From contig NZ_CP075076.1 in NCBI RefSeq assembly GCF_023035295.1, forward strand, positions 124,001 through 188,000: 64,000 nt of DNA, in the 5' to 3' direction. Positions 39,275 through 48,392 of this stretch are shown here, piece after piece; the first letter of the stretch is position 1, and every line of letters starts with the position of its first letter. Under the pieces are notes generated by a model that had not been told where the DNA came from, ran no database searches, and worked only from the letters and a program-made list of their open reading frames with translations. The translations under genes and the position numbers were made by a program. The DNA is from Borrelia coriaceae. Its GTDB lineage: Bacteria; Spirochaetota; Spirochaetia; Borreliales; Borreliaceae.

Positions 39275-40252
39275 TTAAAAAATACCAAATAAAAATGAAT
39301 TATATAAAATATACAAAGATAAAAAAAGAATAGCAGAACCTCTACCAAAAGTTCCTTTAAACTTTACGATTAACAATAACATTAAAGATACAGCAAGCAT
39401 GATACTAAAGTCAGACAAATAAATATCACTCATGAGTACTGGATTTACAAAACTACTACTAGACAAAATAAACCCAATATTAAATATATTACTTCCAATG
39501 ATATTTCCAAGGGCAATATCTGACTCTTTTTTAATTACTGCAAAAAGAGAAACGACAATCTCTGGTATGCTGGTCCCAAAAGCTACAAAAATAATTCCAA
39601 TAACTTTCTCACTAATATTCAAAACATTATGTGCAATGTATATTGAACTATCTATTAACAACTTTGAACCCAAATATAAAAAATATACACTTAATAATAA
39701 AAGCAAGATATTTAAAAATAAAAACTTAAACCCATAATCACAGTTACCACTCTCTAAATCTATTGTAACAGAATCATATTTTTTTTCCTCTCTATAAAAT
39801 AAAAACAAGTAAAATAAAAATAAAAATAAAATTATCAATGAACTAGTTCTATAATAAGGTACCTTAAAAAAAGACAAAGTGCCAAAATCAAAAGAAAGTA
39901 ATAAAAGAAGAAACATCAATAAAAATAAAATTATAAAAGAGAACTTAAGTCTATTAAAATCAGTTTTAATCTTTAAAAAAAGCCCTGTTAAAGGAAGTGC
40001 AAGCAACATATTAATAATATTACTACCAATGATATTAGAAACAATAATTTCATTTTTACCCTTAAAAGATGCTATTAAACTTGTAAAAAGCTCTGGAGCA
40101 CTTGTTGATAAAGATACTATTACGACACCTATTAAAAGATTAGGAACTTGCAAATAAGTAGCAATATTGACAGAACTCTTTAAAAGATAATTTCCACCAA
40201 GATACAACAAAAATATACCAAGTATTACATAAAAAAAATGAATGGATTCCAA
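39275..40252 (-). CDS. Sodium/calcium (cation) exchanger of the CaCA family
   Basis: 325 residues if it starts at the TTG at 40252, which has AAGGAG five bases ahead; another TTG at 40270 is upstream of that site. About ten hydrophobic segments in two halves. The two alpha-repeats are clear: STSAPELFTSLIASFKG with GSNIINMLLALPL, and FGTSIPEIVVSLFAVIKK with GSNIFNIGFI. These form the ion-binding site of Na+/Ca2+ or K+-dependent Na+/Ca2+ exchangers (YrbG/CaxA-like). The ion specificity cannot be read from the sequence. Confidence 0.9.
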   Translation of the reverse strand: MESIHFFYVILGIFLLYLGGNYLLKSSVNIATYLQVPNLLIGVVIVSLSTSAPELFTSLIASFKGKNEIIVSNIIGSNIINMLLALPLTGLFLKIKTDFNRLKFSFIILFLLMFLLLLLSFDFGTLSFFKVPYYRTSSLIILFLFLFYLFLFYREEKKYDSVTIDLESGNCDYGFKFLFLNILLLLLSVYFLYLGSKLLIDSSIYIAHNVLNISEKVIGIIFVAFGTSIPEIVVSLFAVIKKESDIALGNIIGSNIFNIGFILSSSSFVNPVLMSDIYLSDFSIMLAVSLMLLLIVKFKGTFGRGSAILFLSLYILYNSFLFGIF

Positions 40253-40274
40253 AAAAATCTCCTTCCGCAAACAT

Positions 40275-42125
40275 TTAAGACAAACCTAAAAACTCTCTTA
40301 AATCATTTTTAACCATATAATAGATATTAGATGCATTCCATAAACTAAAACCATTACCTAAAGACTCTTTAACCCCTCTTAATTGATGAGAAAAATATTC
40401 TAAATAAACTTCTTTACCCACAAAGCGTTCTGAACCAAGCAAAAAAGCTTGAACATAAGGCCTAATTATAACCCTACCTGAAGAGAATACAGAAGCCCTA
40501 TTACTCCCTTCCTTATAAATCTTATAAGCCCTGGTAGTATAGTATAACTCATCTTTCAAAAAATCGTTAGTATAATGCGAAGGATAAAACATTGGTGAAA
40601 TAACATCAACATAATCTGCCATCATAGAAATGTTTTGACCAATACTATTTGTAATAAACCATCCATTATTCCCGTAAACATCAATAGAAATAGGAATATC
40701 AATATTTTTCCTAGCCATAATTAAAAAAGACTCAAGAGCATCAATTGCTCTCATCTTATATTTATTGAATCTTGAAGTTATAAGAGATACAGGCCCATCT
40801 GTTGGAAATCTAATATAATCAAATTGAATCTCGTCAACGCCAAAAGACTGTATTTCCTTTGCAATAGATAAATTATAATCCCATGTATCTTGCAAAAAGA
40901 GATCTACCCAATGCTCCTTTTGAACAGATCTCAGAGAACCACCAACATCAACTTTTACAATATTTGCCCAAGGCTGATTGGTCTTTTTATTCCAAAGGGC
41001 ATACTCACAATTATTATAAAAATAAAGTTTCTCATCTTTAAAGACAACAACTCTAGCAATAACATATATTCCAAGCTCCTTTGCTTTATTTAAAATATAA
41101 GGAACATCTATCAAATTTTTAACAGCCTTTATCTTGTTTGGCAAAGACAATTTACTTGCATAAGTAATAACACCACTATCATTTTTAAAATCAATAACAA
41201 CAGCATTCATTCCTAATCTTTTTATAAACTCAAATCTCTCATCAACATCTCTCTTATTATGAAGAGTGTAAGCCGTCAAATAAATTGCTCCCTTATTAGA
41301 AGCAAGACTACTCCTTTCTAACTTTTTAAGAGAATCTTCTCCATAAACAGAAAATTGGCCATCAAAAGTCCACTTGTCATTAATGTAAGAATAAAAATGA
41401 TTATCATAAGTTCTAACTAAAAGTTTTTCCATATTTGCATCTGACAAATCAATAATGCACACTATCTGTTTCTTAAAAGGAAACTCTAACTTTTTAATAA
41501 CCCCTTGAACCGTATTAATTAAAATAATATCTCCATAAATTCCATAAGAACAATAAAGCTCACTTGCATTGTTTTTTGAAAACTCTATTGCACTAATCAC
41601 ATCATAATAACCAGCACCAAGATATGTCTTAGAAATTAAAGAATTTAAGCTTTTAAAATCCAAATTATCGTTAACGCTTAAATAAATTCCACTATTAGAA
41701 GTCCCAATAGCAATACGCTTATACTCTCCTCGAGACAATGCACTTGATGTAATATAAGAATTTTTATTAAATTTGTCATTATCAACTAATTTCATAAAAT
41801 CTTTAAAATAATTATGAGAAATATAAACAGAGTCACTAGTCGTCAAAAGAGCATTTGAAGAATAAAAATCTTCATAAATAGAAGTTATTCTCTTAGGCAC
41901 AGGTCTTTTAAACGGATATATCCACCTAGTATCTAATCCCTTAGGTTCAACCTTAAATATTGTATCATTATGCTTCTTATATAAAGAACCTTTATGAATA
42001 AAAAATAAATCACCCTTCTTAAAATATTTAGCTTCATTTAATGAATACAAATGAAAACACAAAAAAAAATAAGAAAATAACAAGCAAATTATATACAAAA
42101 ACATTATACATGTATTAAGTCTCAT
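40275..42125 (-). CDS. Secreted glycoside-hydrolase-like protein (DUF4015-type)
   Basis: 616 residues. Signal-like hydrophobic N-terminus (about 8-28). N-terminal part has propeller-like beta repeats; the C-terminal half (about 270-600) looks like a TIM barrel of the putative GH (DUF4015) family: ELGIYVIARVVVFKDEKLYF, GVDEIQFDYIRFPTDG, and the signature DVISPMFYPSHYTNDF. The conserved acidic residues D/E in these motifs are present. The sugar substrate is unknown. There is no clear Shine-Dalgarno at the ATG. It follows malQ by 76 bases and is probably in the same transcript. Confidence 0.82.
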   Translation of the reverse strand: MRLNTCIMFLYIICLLFSYFFLCFHLYSLNEAKYFKKGDLFFIHKGSLYKKHNDTIFKVEPKGLDTRWIYPFKRPVPKRITSIYEDFYSSNALLTTSDSVYISHNYFKDFMKLVDNDKFNKNSYITSSALSRGEYKRIAIGTSNSGIYLSVNDNLDFKSLNSLISKTYLGAGYYDVISAIEFSKNNASELYCSYGIYGDIILINTVQGVIKKLEFPFKKQIVCIIDLSDANMEKLLVRTYDNHFYSYINDKWTFDGQFSVYGEDSLKKLERSSLASNKGAIYLTAYTLHNKRDVDERFEFIKRLGMNAVVIDFKNDSGVITYASKLSLPNKIKAVKNLIDVPYILNKAKELGIYVIARVVVFKDEKLYFYNNCEYALWNKKTNQPWANIVKVDVGGSLRSVQKEHWVDLFLQDTWDYNLSIAKEIQSFGVDEIQFDYIRFPTDGPVSLITSRFNKYKMRAIDALESFLIMARKNIDIPISIDVYGNNGWFITNSIGQNISMMADYVDVISPMFYPSHYTNDFLKDELYYTTRAYKIYKEGSNRASVFSSGRVIIRPYVQAFLLGSERFVGKEVYLEYFSHQLRGVKESLGNGFSLWNASNIYYMVKNDLREFLGLS

Positions 42126-42201
42126 ATAAACAACAGCCAGCCTTTTTTACAATAAATATTAAAAAATAAATATCATTTTAACAAATTATTGAAAGTTACT
42201 A

Positions 42202-43683
42202 TCAAATTCTCCCATAAAGTTTTGTAATATTCCTTATCTTGTTGCTTAAATCAGAGTTCAAATCACTACTGAGTATCCTAAAATTGTTAAGCATTGCATC
42301 AGACATATTCATACTAAAATCAGATACCAAATCAAGATAATCTTTCATTGGAATTATTACACTATTTGCAACACTAGCCATAGCACCCCTTATCATGTCC
42401 AAAACAACAGCATCTTCACTAGTATTTAAATAATCAAAAATATATTTTTTATGATCATCATCAATAGAACTAATAAATCTACGAATAGTATCACTCTCAT
42501 GAGTACCTGTATAAACAACACAATTTCTTATATAATTATGAGGAAGATATAAATTTTTAGAATCAAAATCAAAGGCAAATTGCATCATTCTCGTTCCAGG
42601 AAAACCAAAATAATCTCTTAACCTAAATGTATCTCCATGCTCTTGTACAAGATCTTCAACCCAAATTTCTAAATCATTAATTTCATTTAGCACTCGTTTA
42701 AAAAAATCTTTACCAGGACATTTCACCCATTGTCCATCCAATACCAAAGATTCTCCTGCAGCAACTTCCCATGTTGATACAAATCCTCTAAAATAATCAA
42801 TTCTAACAATATCCACATATTTACACAAAAAATCAATACGATTAACCCACCACACATAATCATCTTTTCTTAAAGCTTTCCAATTATAAGCTGCATTACC
42901 CCAAAGATATTCTTTCTTAAATAAACAACCAGGGGGAACACCCGTCACTTTATCTTTACTTGCATCAAACCTTAATTTAAAATATTTTTGATGAGCCCAA
43001 ACATCAGCAGAATCATAAGATACAAAAATAGGAATATCACCTACTATTTTAATTCCAGCATTATTAGCATATTTTTTTAAATCTTTAAATTGTGAAAAAA
43101 AGAAATATTGTAAAACTTGTTGAATCTTAATCTCAACATCAAGGGTTTCTCTAAATTTTGTTAACACCTTAGTGTCTCTCTTTAAAATTTCTCTACTAAA
43201 TAAAAGATTAAAAGTTTGTGGAGATTGAAACTTAGAATAGTACTCTTTAAAAACAACAAAACTTGCAAAATCTAAAAGCCAGTAAGCAGCCGATTTCTTA
43301 AATTTTTCAAATGAATTAAGCTCATCAATTGTTGCCCTATTCAAAAAATTCAAAGCAGCATTTCTTAAAACAATTTTCTTAGCTTTTAAAGTGCCATAAT
43401 CAACACATCTATCTTCTGGACACTCAAGAGTGCTTAAATCCATATCAATAAACCTATCAATAGCGTTTAAATCAATATAATTAACATTACCAGCAAATGC
43501 AGAACAACTTGAATAAGGAAACTCCACAAAATTAGGAGGCGAATAAGGCAATATCTGCCAATAACCCTGTGATGAAGCAGCAAGAAAATCTATAAATTTA
43601 TAAGCCCCTCTCCCTAAATCACCAATACCGTACTTAGATGGTAAAGCACTAATATTGAGCAAAATTCCACTTTTTCTTTTCAT
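42202..43683 (-). CDS. malQ: 4-alpha-glucanotransferase
   Basis: 493 residues, amylomaltase (GH77) length. The N-terminus (SALPSKYGIGDLGRGAYKFI) and the YWQILPYSPPNFVEFPYSS stretch are characteristic; the catalytic nucleophile region IVRIDYFRGF, EVAAGES, VEDLVQEHGDTFRLRDYFGF and VYTGTHESDTIRRF complete the set. It moves glucan segments between maltodextrins. The ATG has a GAGGT site. Divergent from the OmpA-like gene across 163 bases. GTHESDT varies from the usual GTHDNDT. Confidence 0.94.
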   Translation of the reverse strand: MKRKSGILLNISALPSKYGIGDLGRGAYKFIDFLAASSQGYWQILPYSPPNFVEFPYSSCSAFAGNVNYIDLNAIDRFIDMDLSTLECPEDRCVDYGTLKAKKIVLRNAALNFLNRATIDELNSFEKFKKSAAYWLLDFASFVVFKEYYSKFQSPQTFNLLFSREILKRDTKVLTKFRETLDVEIKIQQVLQYFFFSQFKDLKKYANNAGIKIVGDIPIFVSYDSADVWAHQKYFKLRFDASKDKVTGVPPGCLFKKEYLWGNAAYNWKALRKDDYVWWVNRIDFLCKYVDIVRIDYFRGFVSTWEVAAGESLVLDGQWVKCPGKDFFKRVLNEINDLEIWVEDLVQEHGDTFRLRDYFGFPGTRMMQFAFDFDSKNLYLPHNYIRNCVVYTGTHESDTIRRFISSIDDDHKKYIFDYLNTSEDAVVLDMIRGAMASVANSVIIPMKDYLDLVSDFSMNMSDAMLNNFRILSSDLNSDLSNKIRNITKLYGRI

Positions 43684-43830
43684 TTTTTATACCTCAAAAA
43701 TAATTAACTATTTAATTAAAAAAATAAAACAAATGTCTACATACAATCATTATAACTAAAATATAAGACTCACAAAGTATTATTAAAAAGATTTAATGAA
43801 GTCCTTCCCCAAAAAATATCATCTCAATTA

Positions 43831-43839
43831 TGATATAAT
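43831..43839 (+). promoter_or_regulatory. Extended -10 promoter of the OmpA-like gene
   Basis: TGATATAAT is an extended -10 (TGnTATAAT). The hexamer ends 7 bases before the ATG, so transcription should start at or next to the A of the ATG. There is no Shine-Dalgarno; the mRNA is predicted to be leaderless. Confidence 0.6.
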
Positions 43840-43846
43840 TCGTTAA

Positions 43847-45004
43847 ATGAATATTAAAACTGTTATATTACTATTTTCAGCACATACTCTAACATTTGCA
43901 TTTCAAGTACTCGAATTTAAATACACCAAGGGATCTAAATTCAGAATAGAAACTACTGACAATCAAGAAATCTACCTAAATGGAATATTGAATTCAAAAA
44001 CCAAAACTAATATACAAGTTTCAAGCGAAGTAAAAGATATAAAAAATAATTTCACAGATATCAAATCTTACTTTAGAGTATTACAAAGAGATGATGAGAG
44101 TGACGTTTACTTACTTAAAGAAGAATTTGAAGGAAATTTTAGCATAAACAAACAAGGTGAATACAAAATTAATAACAATCAAAAAAGACCTTCTGTTAGA
44201 GGCATTCCAAGATTCCCAGGGACACCAATAAAATTAAATGACACTTGGACATATCCAGCGGAAGAATATATTCAAGCATCCCAGATCGCAAAAGGAATAA
44301 AAGACTTTATTACAAAATTTGATGTAAATTACGTGTATAAAGGAAAAGAAAAAATAGACAACAAATATTACGACATAATTTACTCAAATTACGAATCTAA
44401 GTATAATGTAAAAAATATATCATTCTCTCAAAAGGTTAATCAAATCATTTATTTTGATTCAAAATTAGGCAGCATATATAAATATAAAGATACATATGAA
44501 TTTAAAATGAAAAATGGCAAAAATAATATCAAAATGATTGGAACCTCATCTGGGGAAACAATCTCTATTGAATTACCAAATGACAATACAATAGAGAATG
44601 AGATTAGAGAATATATCAGTAAAAAACACATAGACTCTATTAACATAGAGAAAAACGAAAATGGCATCAAACTAAGCCTAGATATTGAATTTTACCCTGA
44701 TTCTTTTCAAATCATTAAAAATGAATATAAGAAACTAAAACATATAGCCAATTTATTAGAAAAATTTAAAGACAATAATATTCTAATAGAAGGACATACA
44801 GCAAAGTTTGGAACAGAACAGGAAATGCAAGAATTGTCTGAAAAAAGAGCTCATAAAATTGGAAACTACTTATTAAAAATGAAAGCAAAAAACAAAAATC
44901 AAATATTTTTTAAAGGATGGGGTGCTAAAAAACCTAAGTATGCAAGCTCATCTCCTTTAGCATCCAAAAATCGAAGAGTAGAAATTACAATTCTAAACAA
45001 TTAA
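43847..45004 (+). CDS. OmpA-family outer-envelope protein (Tpn50-like)
   Basis: 385 residues. Signal sequence (TVILLFSAHTLTFA). The N-terminal 250 residues are beta-rich and family-unknown; the C-terminal OmpA-like domain (about 275-385) has ILIEGHTAKFGT, ELSEKRAHKIGNYLLKMKAK and GWGAKKPKYASSSPLASKNR, the peptidoglycan-binding signature. It probably links the outer envelope to the peptidoglycan, as Tpn50-type proteins do. Its stop is three bases from the convergent dksA stop. Confidence 0.88.
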   Translation: MNIKTVILLFSAHTLTFAFQVLEFKYTKGSKFRIETTDNQEIYLNGILNSKTKTNIQVSSEVKDIKNNFTDIKSYFRVLQRDDESDVYLLKEEFEGNFSINKQGEYKINNNQKRPSVRGIPRFPGTPIKLNDTWTYPAEEYIQASQIAKGIKDFITKFDVNYVYKGKEKIDNKYYDIIYSNYESKYNVKNISFSQKVNQIIYFDSKLGSIYKYKDTYEFKMKNGKNNIKMIGTSSGETISIELPNDNTIENEIREYISKKHIDSINIEKNENGIKLSLDIEFYPDSFQIIKNEYKKLKHIANLLEKFKDNNILIEGHTAKFGTEQEMQELSEKRAHKIGNYLLKMKAKNKNQIFFKGWGAKKPKYASSSPLASKNRRVEITILNN

Positions 45005-45007
45005 ATA

Positions 45008-45391
45008 CTAAACCGATCGTCTGCTCTTTTTCTCCTTTTTAGTTTGACAACTTATACATAAAAATGCATAAGGAATAGCCTCTAATCTTTCTTTTGAAAT
45101 ACCTCTATCACAGGCCAAACAATTACCATAAGTATTTTGGGAAATTCGATAAAGCGCCTGATTTATTAAATGCAGCTTCTTTTTTTCAACTGAACTTAAA
45201 GCTTCAAGATTATTGCCATCCATATTGTCAAATGCAATATCAATGATGTCCTTTAGATGCAAATCATTATTAATGATCTCTCTCTTGCTATCCTCAACAG
45301 ATCTTATAGAATTTAATATTTCTTTTTTTGATTCTAAAAGAGAATTGTGCATCTTTTCAACAAATTCATGCTCAAAATTACTTTTCTGCAT
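45008..45391 (-). CDS. dksA: DksA/TraR-family RNA polymerase-binding factor
   Basis: 127 residues. Two helices form the coiled coil with acidic DNMDGN tip (about 55-60), followed by a C4 zinc finger (C91-L-A-C94 and C112-I-S-C115). It enters the secondary channel of RNA polymerase and supports (p)ppGpp control; the Borrelia protein is known to act in starvation and tick-phase adaptation. A strong GGGAGGTAAT site precedes the ATG. Divergent from infA. Confidence 0.93.
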   Translation of the reverse strand: MQKSNFEHEFVEKMHNSLLESKKEILNSIRSVEDSKREIINNDLHLKDIIDIAFDNMDGNNLEALSSVEKKKLHLINQALYRISQNTYGNCLACDRGISKERLEAIPYAFLCISCQTKKEKKSRRSV

Positions 45392-45497
45392 GATATTACC
45401 TCCCTATAATAAATTACAATTTTTAAAAAACTCCGTGTAATTATATAAACAATCCCATATAATGTAAACTAGTACATTAATTTTTAATAAAAAATAA

Positions 45498-45526
45498 TTG
45501 CAATGATATTACTAATTGTGTACAAT
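45498..45526 (+). promoter_or_regulatory. infA promoter
   Basis: TTGCAA (45498-45503), spacer of exactly 17 bases, TACAAT (45521-45526). Predicted start near 45533, giving a leader of about 26 bases with AAGGAGG. A good sigma-70 promoter. Confidence 0.65.
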
Positions 45527-45558
45527 TTATTCTGTCACAGAAATAACAAGGAGGCATT

Positions 45559-45780
45559 TTGGACACTAAAGAAGAAGCTATTGAAACTGAAGGTATTGTT
45601 AAAGAATCTCTCCCTAATACAATGTTTAGAGTGGAACTTAAAAACGGTCATCTAGTTCTAGCCCACCTATCTGGTAAGATGAGAAAACATTTTATAAAGA
45701 TAGTTCCTGGAGATAAAGTGAAAGTCGAGTTATCACCTTATGATCTTACAAAGGGAAGAATAGTATATAGAGAAAAATAA
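45559..45780 (+). CDS. infA: Translation initiation factor IF-1
   Basis: 73 residues, a single OB fold ([20 protein letters not shown], then [20 protein letters not shown] and [10 protein letters not shown]). IF-1 binds the A site of the 30S subunit during initiation. TTG start after a perfect AAGGAGG. Monocistronic between dksA and the Bat-like cluster. Confidence 0.97.
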   Translation: MDTKEEAIETEGIVKESLPNTMFRVELKNGHLVLAHLSGKMRKHFIKIVPGDKVKVELSPYDLTKGRIVYREK

Positions 45781-45789
45781 ACAACTTAT

Positions 45790-45824
45790 ATACTTTAATA
45801 TAAAGATACTTTATATTAAAGTAT
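45790..45824. terminator. 35-bp palindrome shared by infA and the convergent BatD-like gene
   Basis: Arms of 16 bases (one end ATACTTTAATATAAAG, the other CTTTATATTAAAGTAT) with a 3-base centre ATA. A second hairpin (45802-45812 with 45818-45828) is possible and excludes the first. The stop codon of the minus-strand gene lies inside. Probably a two-way terminator, though nearly all A/T. Confidence 0.5.
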
Positions 45825-47856
45825 CTTTAATAGATACGATAAAATTTTTATAAATCCATCCTTGAAGTCCATGATTTGTTTGAATCAAGATAAAGTCATC
45901 TTTTCTATCAAGTATATAAACACTTATATTCCCTTTTAAAAATCTCCAGCTTCTTGAAAAATTATCAGGAACTTTATAAAGAGAAACTAGATCACCTCTA
46001 ATAATTCCAATCTCAGATTGCTGATCAACATAAAAGTAATAAGTTTGAAATAAAGTAAAACACTTTACAGATAAAAGCAAAAATAACATAATTTTCTTTA
46101 AATTTTTTGCATAAAATTTACAAGAAATAATCACTACCAAAATATTTACTAGAATTAAACTAATAACAAAAAAAATATTAGACAAAACAAAACTACTGTT
46201 CCTAATATTTTCATTAACTACATTTTTAGCCTCAATAAAATCAATTACCTTGTAAAAGGTATCATTACTAGGTGAGATGAAAAATGCTTTATAAGCCGAA
46301 TAAATTGCATCAAAATACCTATTCATTTTACTCAAAATGAGAGCTCTATTTAACCACAATCCTGAATAACTTGGATTTTTTGTAATAATACTATCAACTT
46401 TATTAAGAGCATTACCATAATTGCCTAATTTATAATCTCCAATTAAATCATTTATATTATCCTCTGAGAGAAAACCATCGTTTATAGCATTAAGACTAAC
46501 AGCGAGGGTTAATATGAGAATAACTAATCCACAACCTGATGCAACAAAGAATTTTTTATACTTAATAAATATAACTAAAGAAAATAAAATTCCCGGTATC
46601 AAAAGTAAATAATAAATGGGAACAAAGAATAAAAAAGTTTTATTTTTATGCTTTAAAATATCATTATATGAAAGCAAACTGAAATTCGACCATAACTCTT
46701 GACCAGAATCATTACTACTCCTAAATTCTCCATAATATTCATATTTCAATCGTTTACCATTAAGTTTGTAAACCTTTCCATCAGCAGGATCTAAATAAGT
46801 AAAATCATCAATATTTAAGAATAAATTACCCTTATTATCTGGCTTAAAAGTATATATCTCAGATATACTGCCCTTATAACCATCTTTTGAAGGCTCAAAA
46901 TTATAATTTTTCTTCTTATAAATAACTTTAGAATTATAAGTTTCAATTTCTGGAAAACGAATATGCGGAAGATTTCCTTGCCCTGTAATTTTTATCAAAA
47001 CAGTAAAAGTATCTTGATTAATTAAAGTCAAATTAGGAAATTCATAGTCAACTTTAAAAGTTCCAACGGCTAAAGACTTAACCTCATCAGGTATTGGTTT
47101 AATTTTCAAAGAAATTTCAGGACTCATACGGGCAATATTTTCAGCTATATTAAAAGAAACACTGGGAATAATAATACTCTTTGAACCTCTAAGAGGAGTC
47201 AAGATAAAGTTATAAAGAGGAACATCCAAAATTTCTTTACTATTAAAAGTTCTATATTTAATATTTTCAAATATAGGGGTTCTATCAATCATTGCATCTT
47301 TAACAGCATTAAAAGAACTGGCAATTGACCTCAAACTATTATTTACAAGCCAATTTGCACGCAAAACAAAACCAATGCTCTGATACTCATAAATTTCTGC
47401 TTTATCAAAATCCCAATACAATTTAACTGGTAAGCCAAAGAACTGCAACTCATCTTCTTTTAAAATGACTACTTCAAACTCTGAACTTAAATAAACCTCA
47501 TCACGATAAGCCACTTTTAATGGAGGAATTTTAACAAATCCCAATTTATCAAACTTATATTCAATCTTTACCTCTACAAAAACATTATCTCCATCTGGAA
47601 CCTTAGATACTGAAGCAAGCTTAGTATTCTCATTTATATCTTCATTTATTTCAAATCTTAATAAATCTTCATCAATATCTTGAGATAGATTTAATTTAAT
47701 AACATGGATAACCTTAGAGCCTTTAAGTACTTTAGTTGAAACCAAATAATCGATGCCAGACAAAGAGTAAACTTCAAAAGTCACAAAATATAAAACTAAA
47801 AATATTACCAATCTTCTTGCAAAGATCCAGCCTGTTCTTCTGCCCTCACTACCCAT
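45811..47856 (-). CDS. BatD-like protein with TPR and SH3-like end
   Basis: 681 residues. A signal/anchor near 14-32 (IFARRLVIFLVLYFVTFEVY), a large beta-rich region with BatD features (KIPPLKVAYRDEVYLSSEFE), TM segments near 410-450, TPR-like repeats around 480-535, another TM pair about 555-600 and an SH3-like tail (DLVSLYKVPDNFSRSWRFLK). Bat proteins are linked to oxygen tolerance in Bacteroides and Leptospira; the role here is unproved. GAGAGGG site before the ATG, which overlaps the previous gene by 52 bases. Last gene of the cluster. Confidence 0.78.
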   Translation of the reverse strand: MGSEGRRTGWIFARRLVIFLVLYFVTFEVYSLSGIDYLVSTKVLKGSKVIHVIKLNLSQDIDEDLLRFEINEDINENTKLASVSKVPDGDNVFVEVKIEYKFDKLGFVKIPPLKVAYRDEVYLSSEFEVVILKEDELQFFGLPVKLYWDFDKAEIYEYQSIGFVLRANWLVNNSLRSIASSFNAVKDAMIDRTPIFENIKYRTFNSKEILDVPLYNFILTPLRGSKSIIIPSVSFNIAENIARMSPEISLKIKPIPDEVKSLAVGTFKVDYEFPNLTLINQDTFTVLIKITGQGNLPHIRFPEIETYNSKVIYKKKNYNFEPSKDGYKGSISEIYTFKPDNKGNLFLNIDDFTYLDPADGKVYKLNGKRLKYEYYGEFRSSNDSGQELWSNFSLLSYNDILKHKNKTFLFFVPIYYLLLIPGILFSLVIFIKYKKFFVASGCGLVILILTLAVSLNAINDGFLSEDNINDLIGDYKLGNYGNALNKVDSIITKNPSYSGLWLNRALILSKMNRYFDAIYSAYKAFFISPSNDTFYKVIDFIEAKNVVNENIRNSSFVLSNIFFVISLILVNILVVIISCKFYAKNLKKIMLFLLLSVKCFTLFQTYYFYVDQQSEIGIIRGDLVSLYKVPDNFSRSWRFLKGNISVYILDRKDDFILIQTNHGLQGWIYKNFIVSIKDTLI

Positions 47857-48392
47857 AAAACCCTCTCAAGACTTTCAATATATCTCAAAAAATTTTCATT
47901 GTTATCAATAAAATTTTGATTTTTTTTAATATTTACATTATCTAAATTATCTGGAACCGTTCTTTTCTTAATTATTGCAAGTTCAAGATTATATTTAGCA
48001 TTATAACTTGCAGGATTAATTTTTAAAGCTTCTTTAAATGCCACTTCTGCTTTCCGATAAAGTCCTTGATTATAATATATTACTCCCTCGTTATAGTTTA
48101 TATTAAAATTCAAAAAAAAATCATTATCTCTTTTTGCATATGCAAACATCCGAAGAGAGCTTTCATACTCACCTAAAGAATAATACACAATCCCAAGATT
48201 ATAATAACCCCATGCAGCACTTCGCTTATCATCTACAAGGTTATAATAAGTAGAAATAGCACTCTGATAATCGCCTCTAATATATTCATAATTACCAATA
48301 GCCATAAGAGACATAGCTCGAATATTAGAACAAGATAAAAAAAATGAAAATATAAAACTCATTAACAAATAAATTAAAAAGTTTCGTCCCAT
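47805..48392 (-). CDS. BatC/BatE-like TPR lipoprotein
   Basis: 195 residues. Signal with lipobox-like SFFLSC (Cys21), then TPR repeats (YEYIRGDYQSAISTYYNLVD, AWGYYNLGIVYYSLGEYESS and EGVIYYNQGLYRKAEVAFKE). It probably stands in the periplasm and brings partners of the Bat complex together. AAGG seven bases before the ATG; the start overlaps the previous gene by 19 bases and the end overlaps the next by 52 bases. Confidence in TPR is high, in Bat identity moderate. Confidence 0.8.
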   Translation of the reverse strand: MGRNFLIYLLMSFIFSFFLSCSNIRAMSLMAIGNYEYIRGDYQSAISTYYNLVDDKRSAAWGYYNLGIVYYSLGEYESSLRMFAYAKRDNDFFLNFNINYNEGVIYYNQGLYRKAEVAFKEALKINPASYNAKYNLELAIIKKRTVPDNLDNVNIKKNQNFIDNNENFLRYIESLERVLWVVRAEEQAGSLQEDW

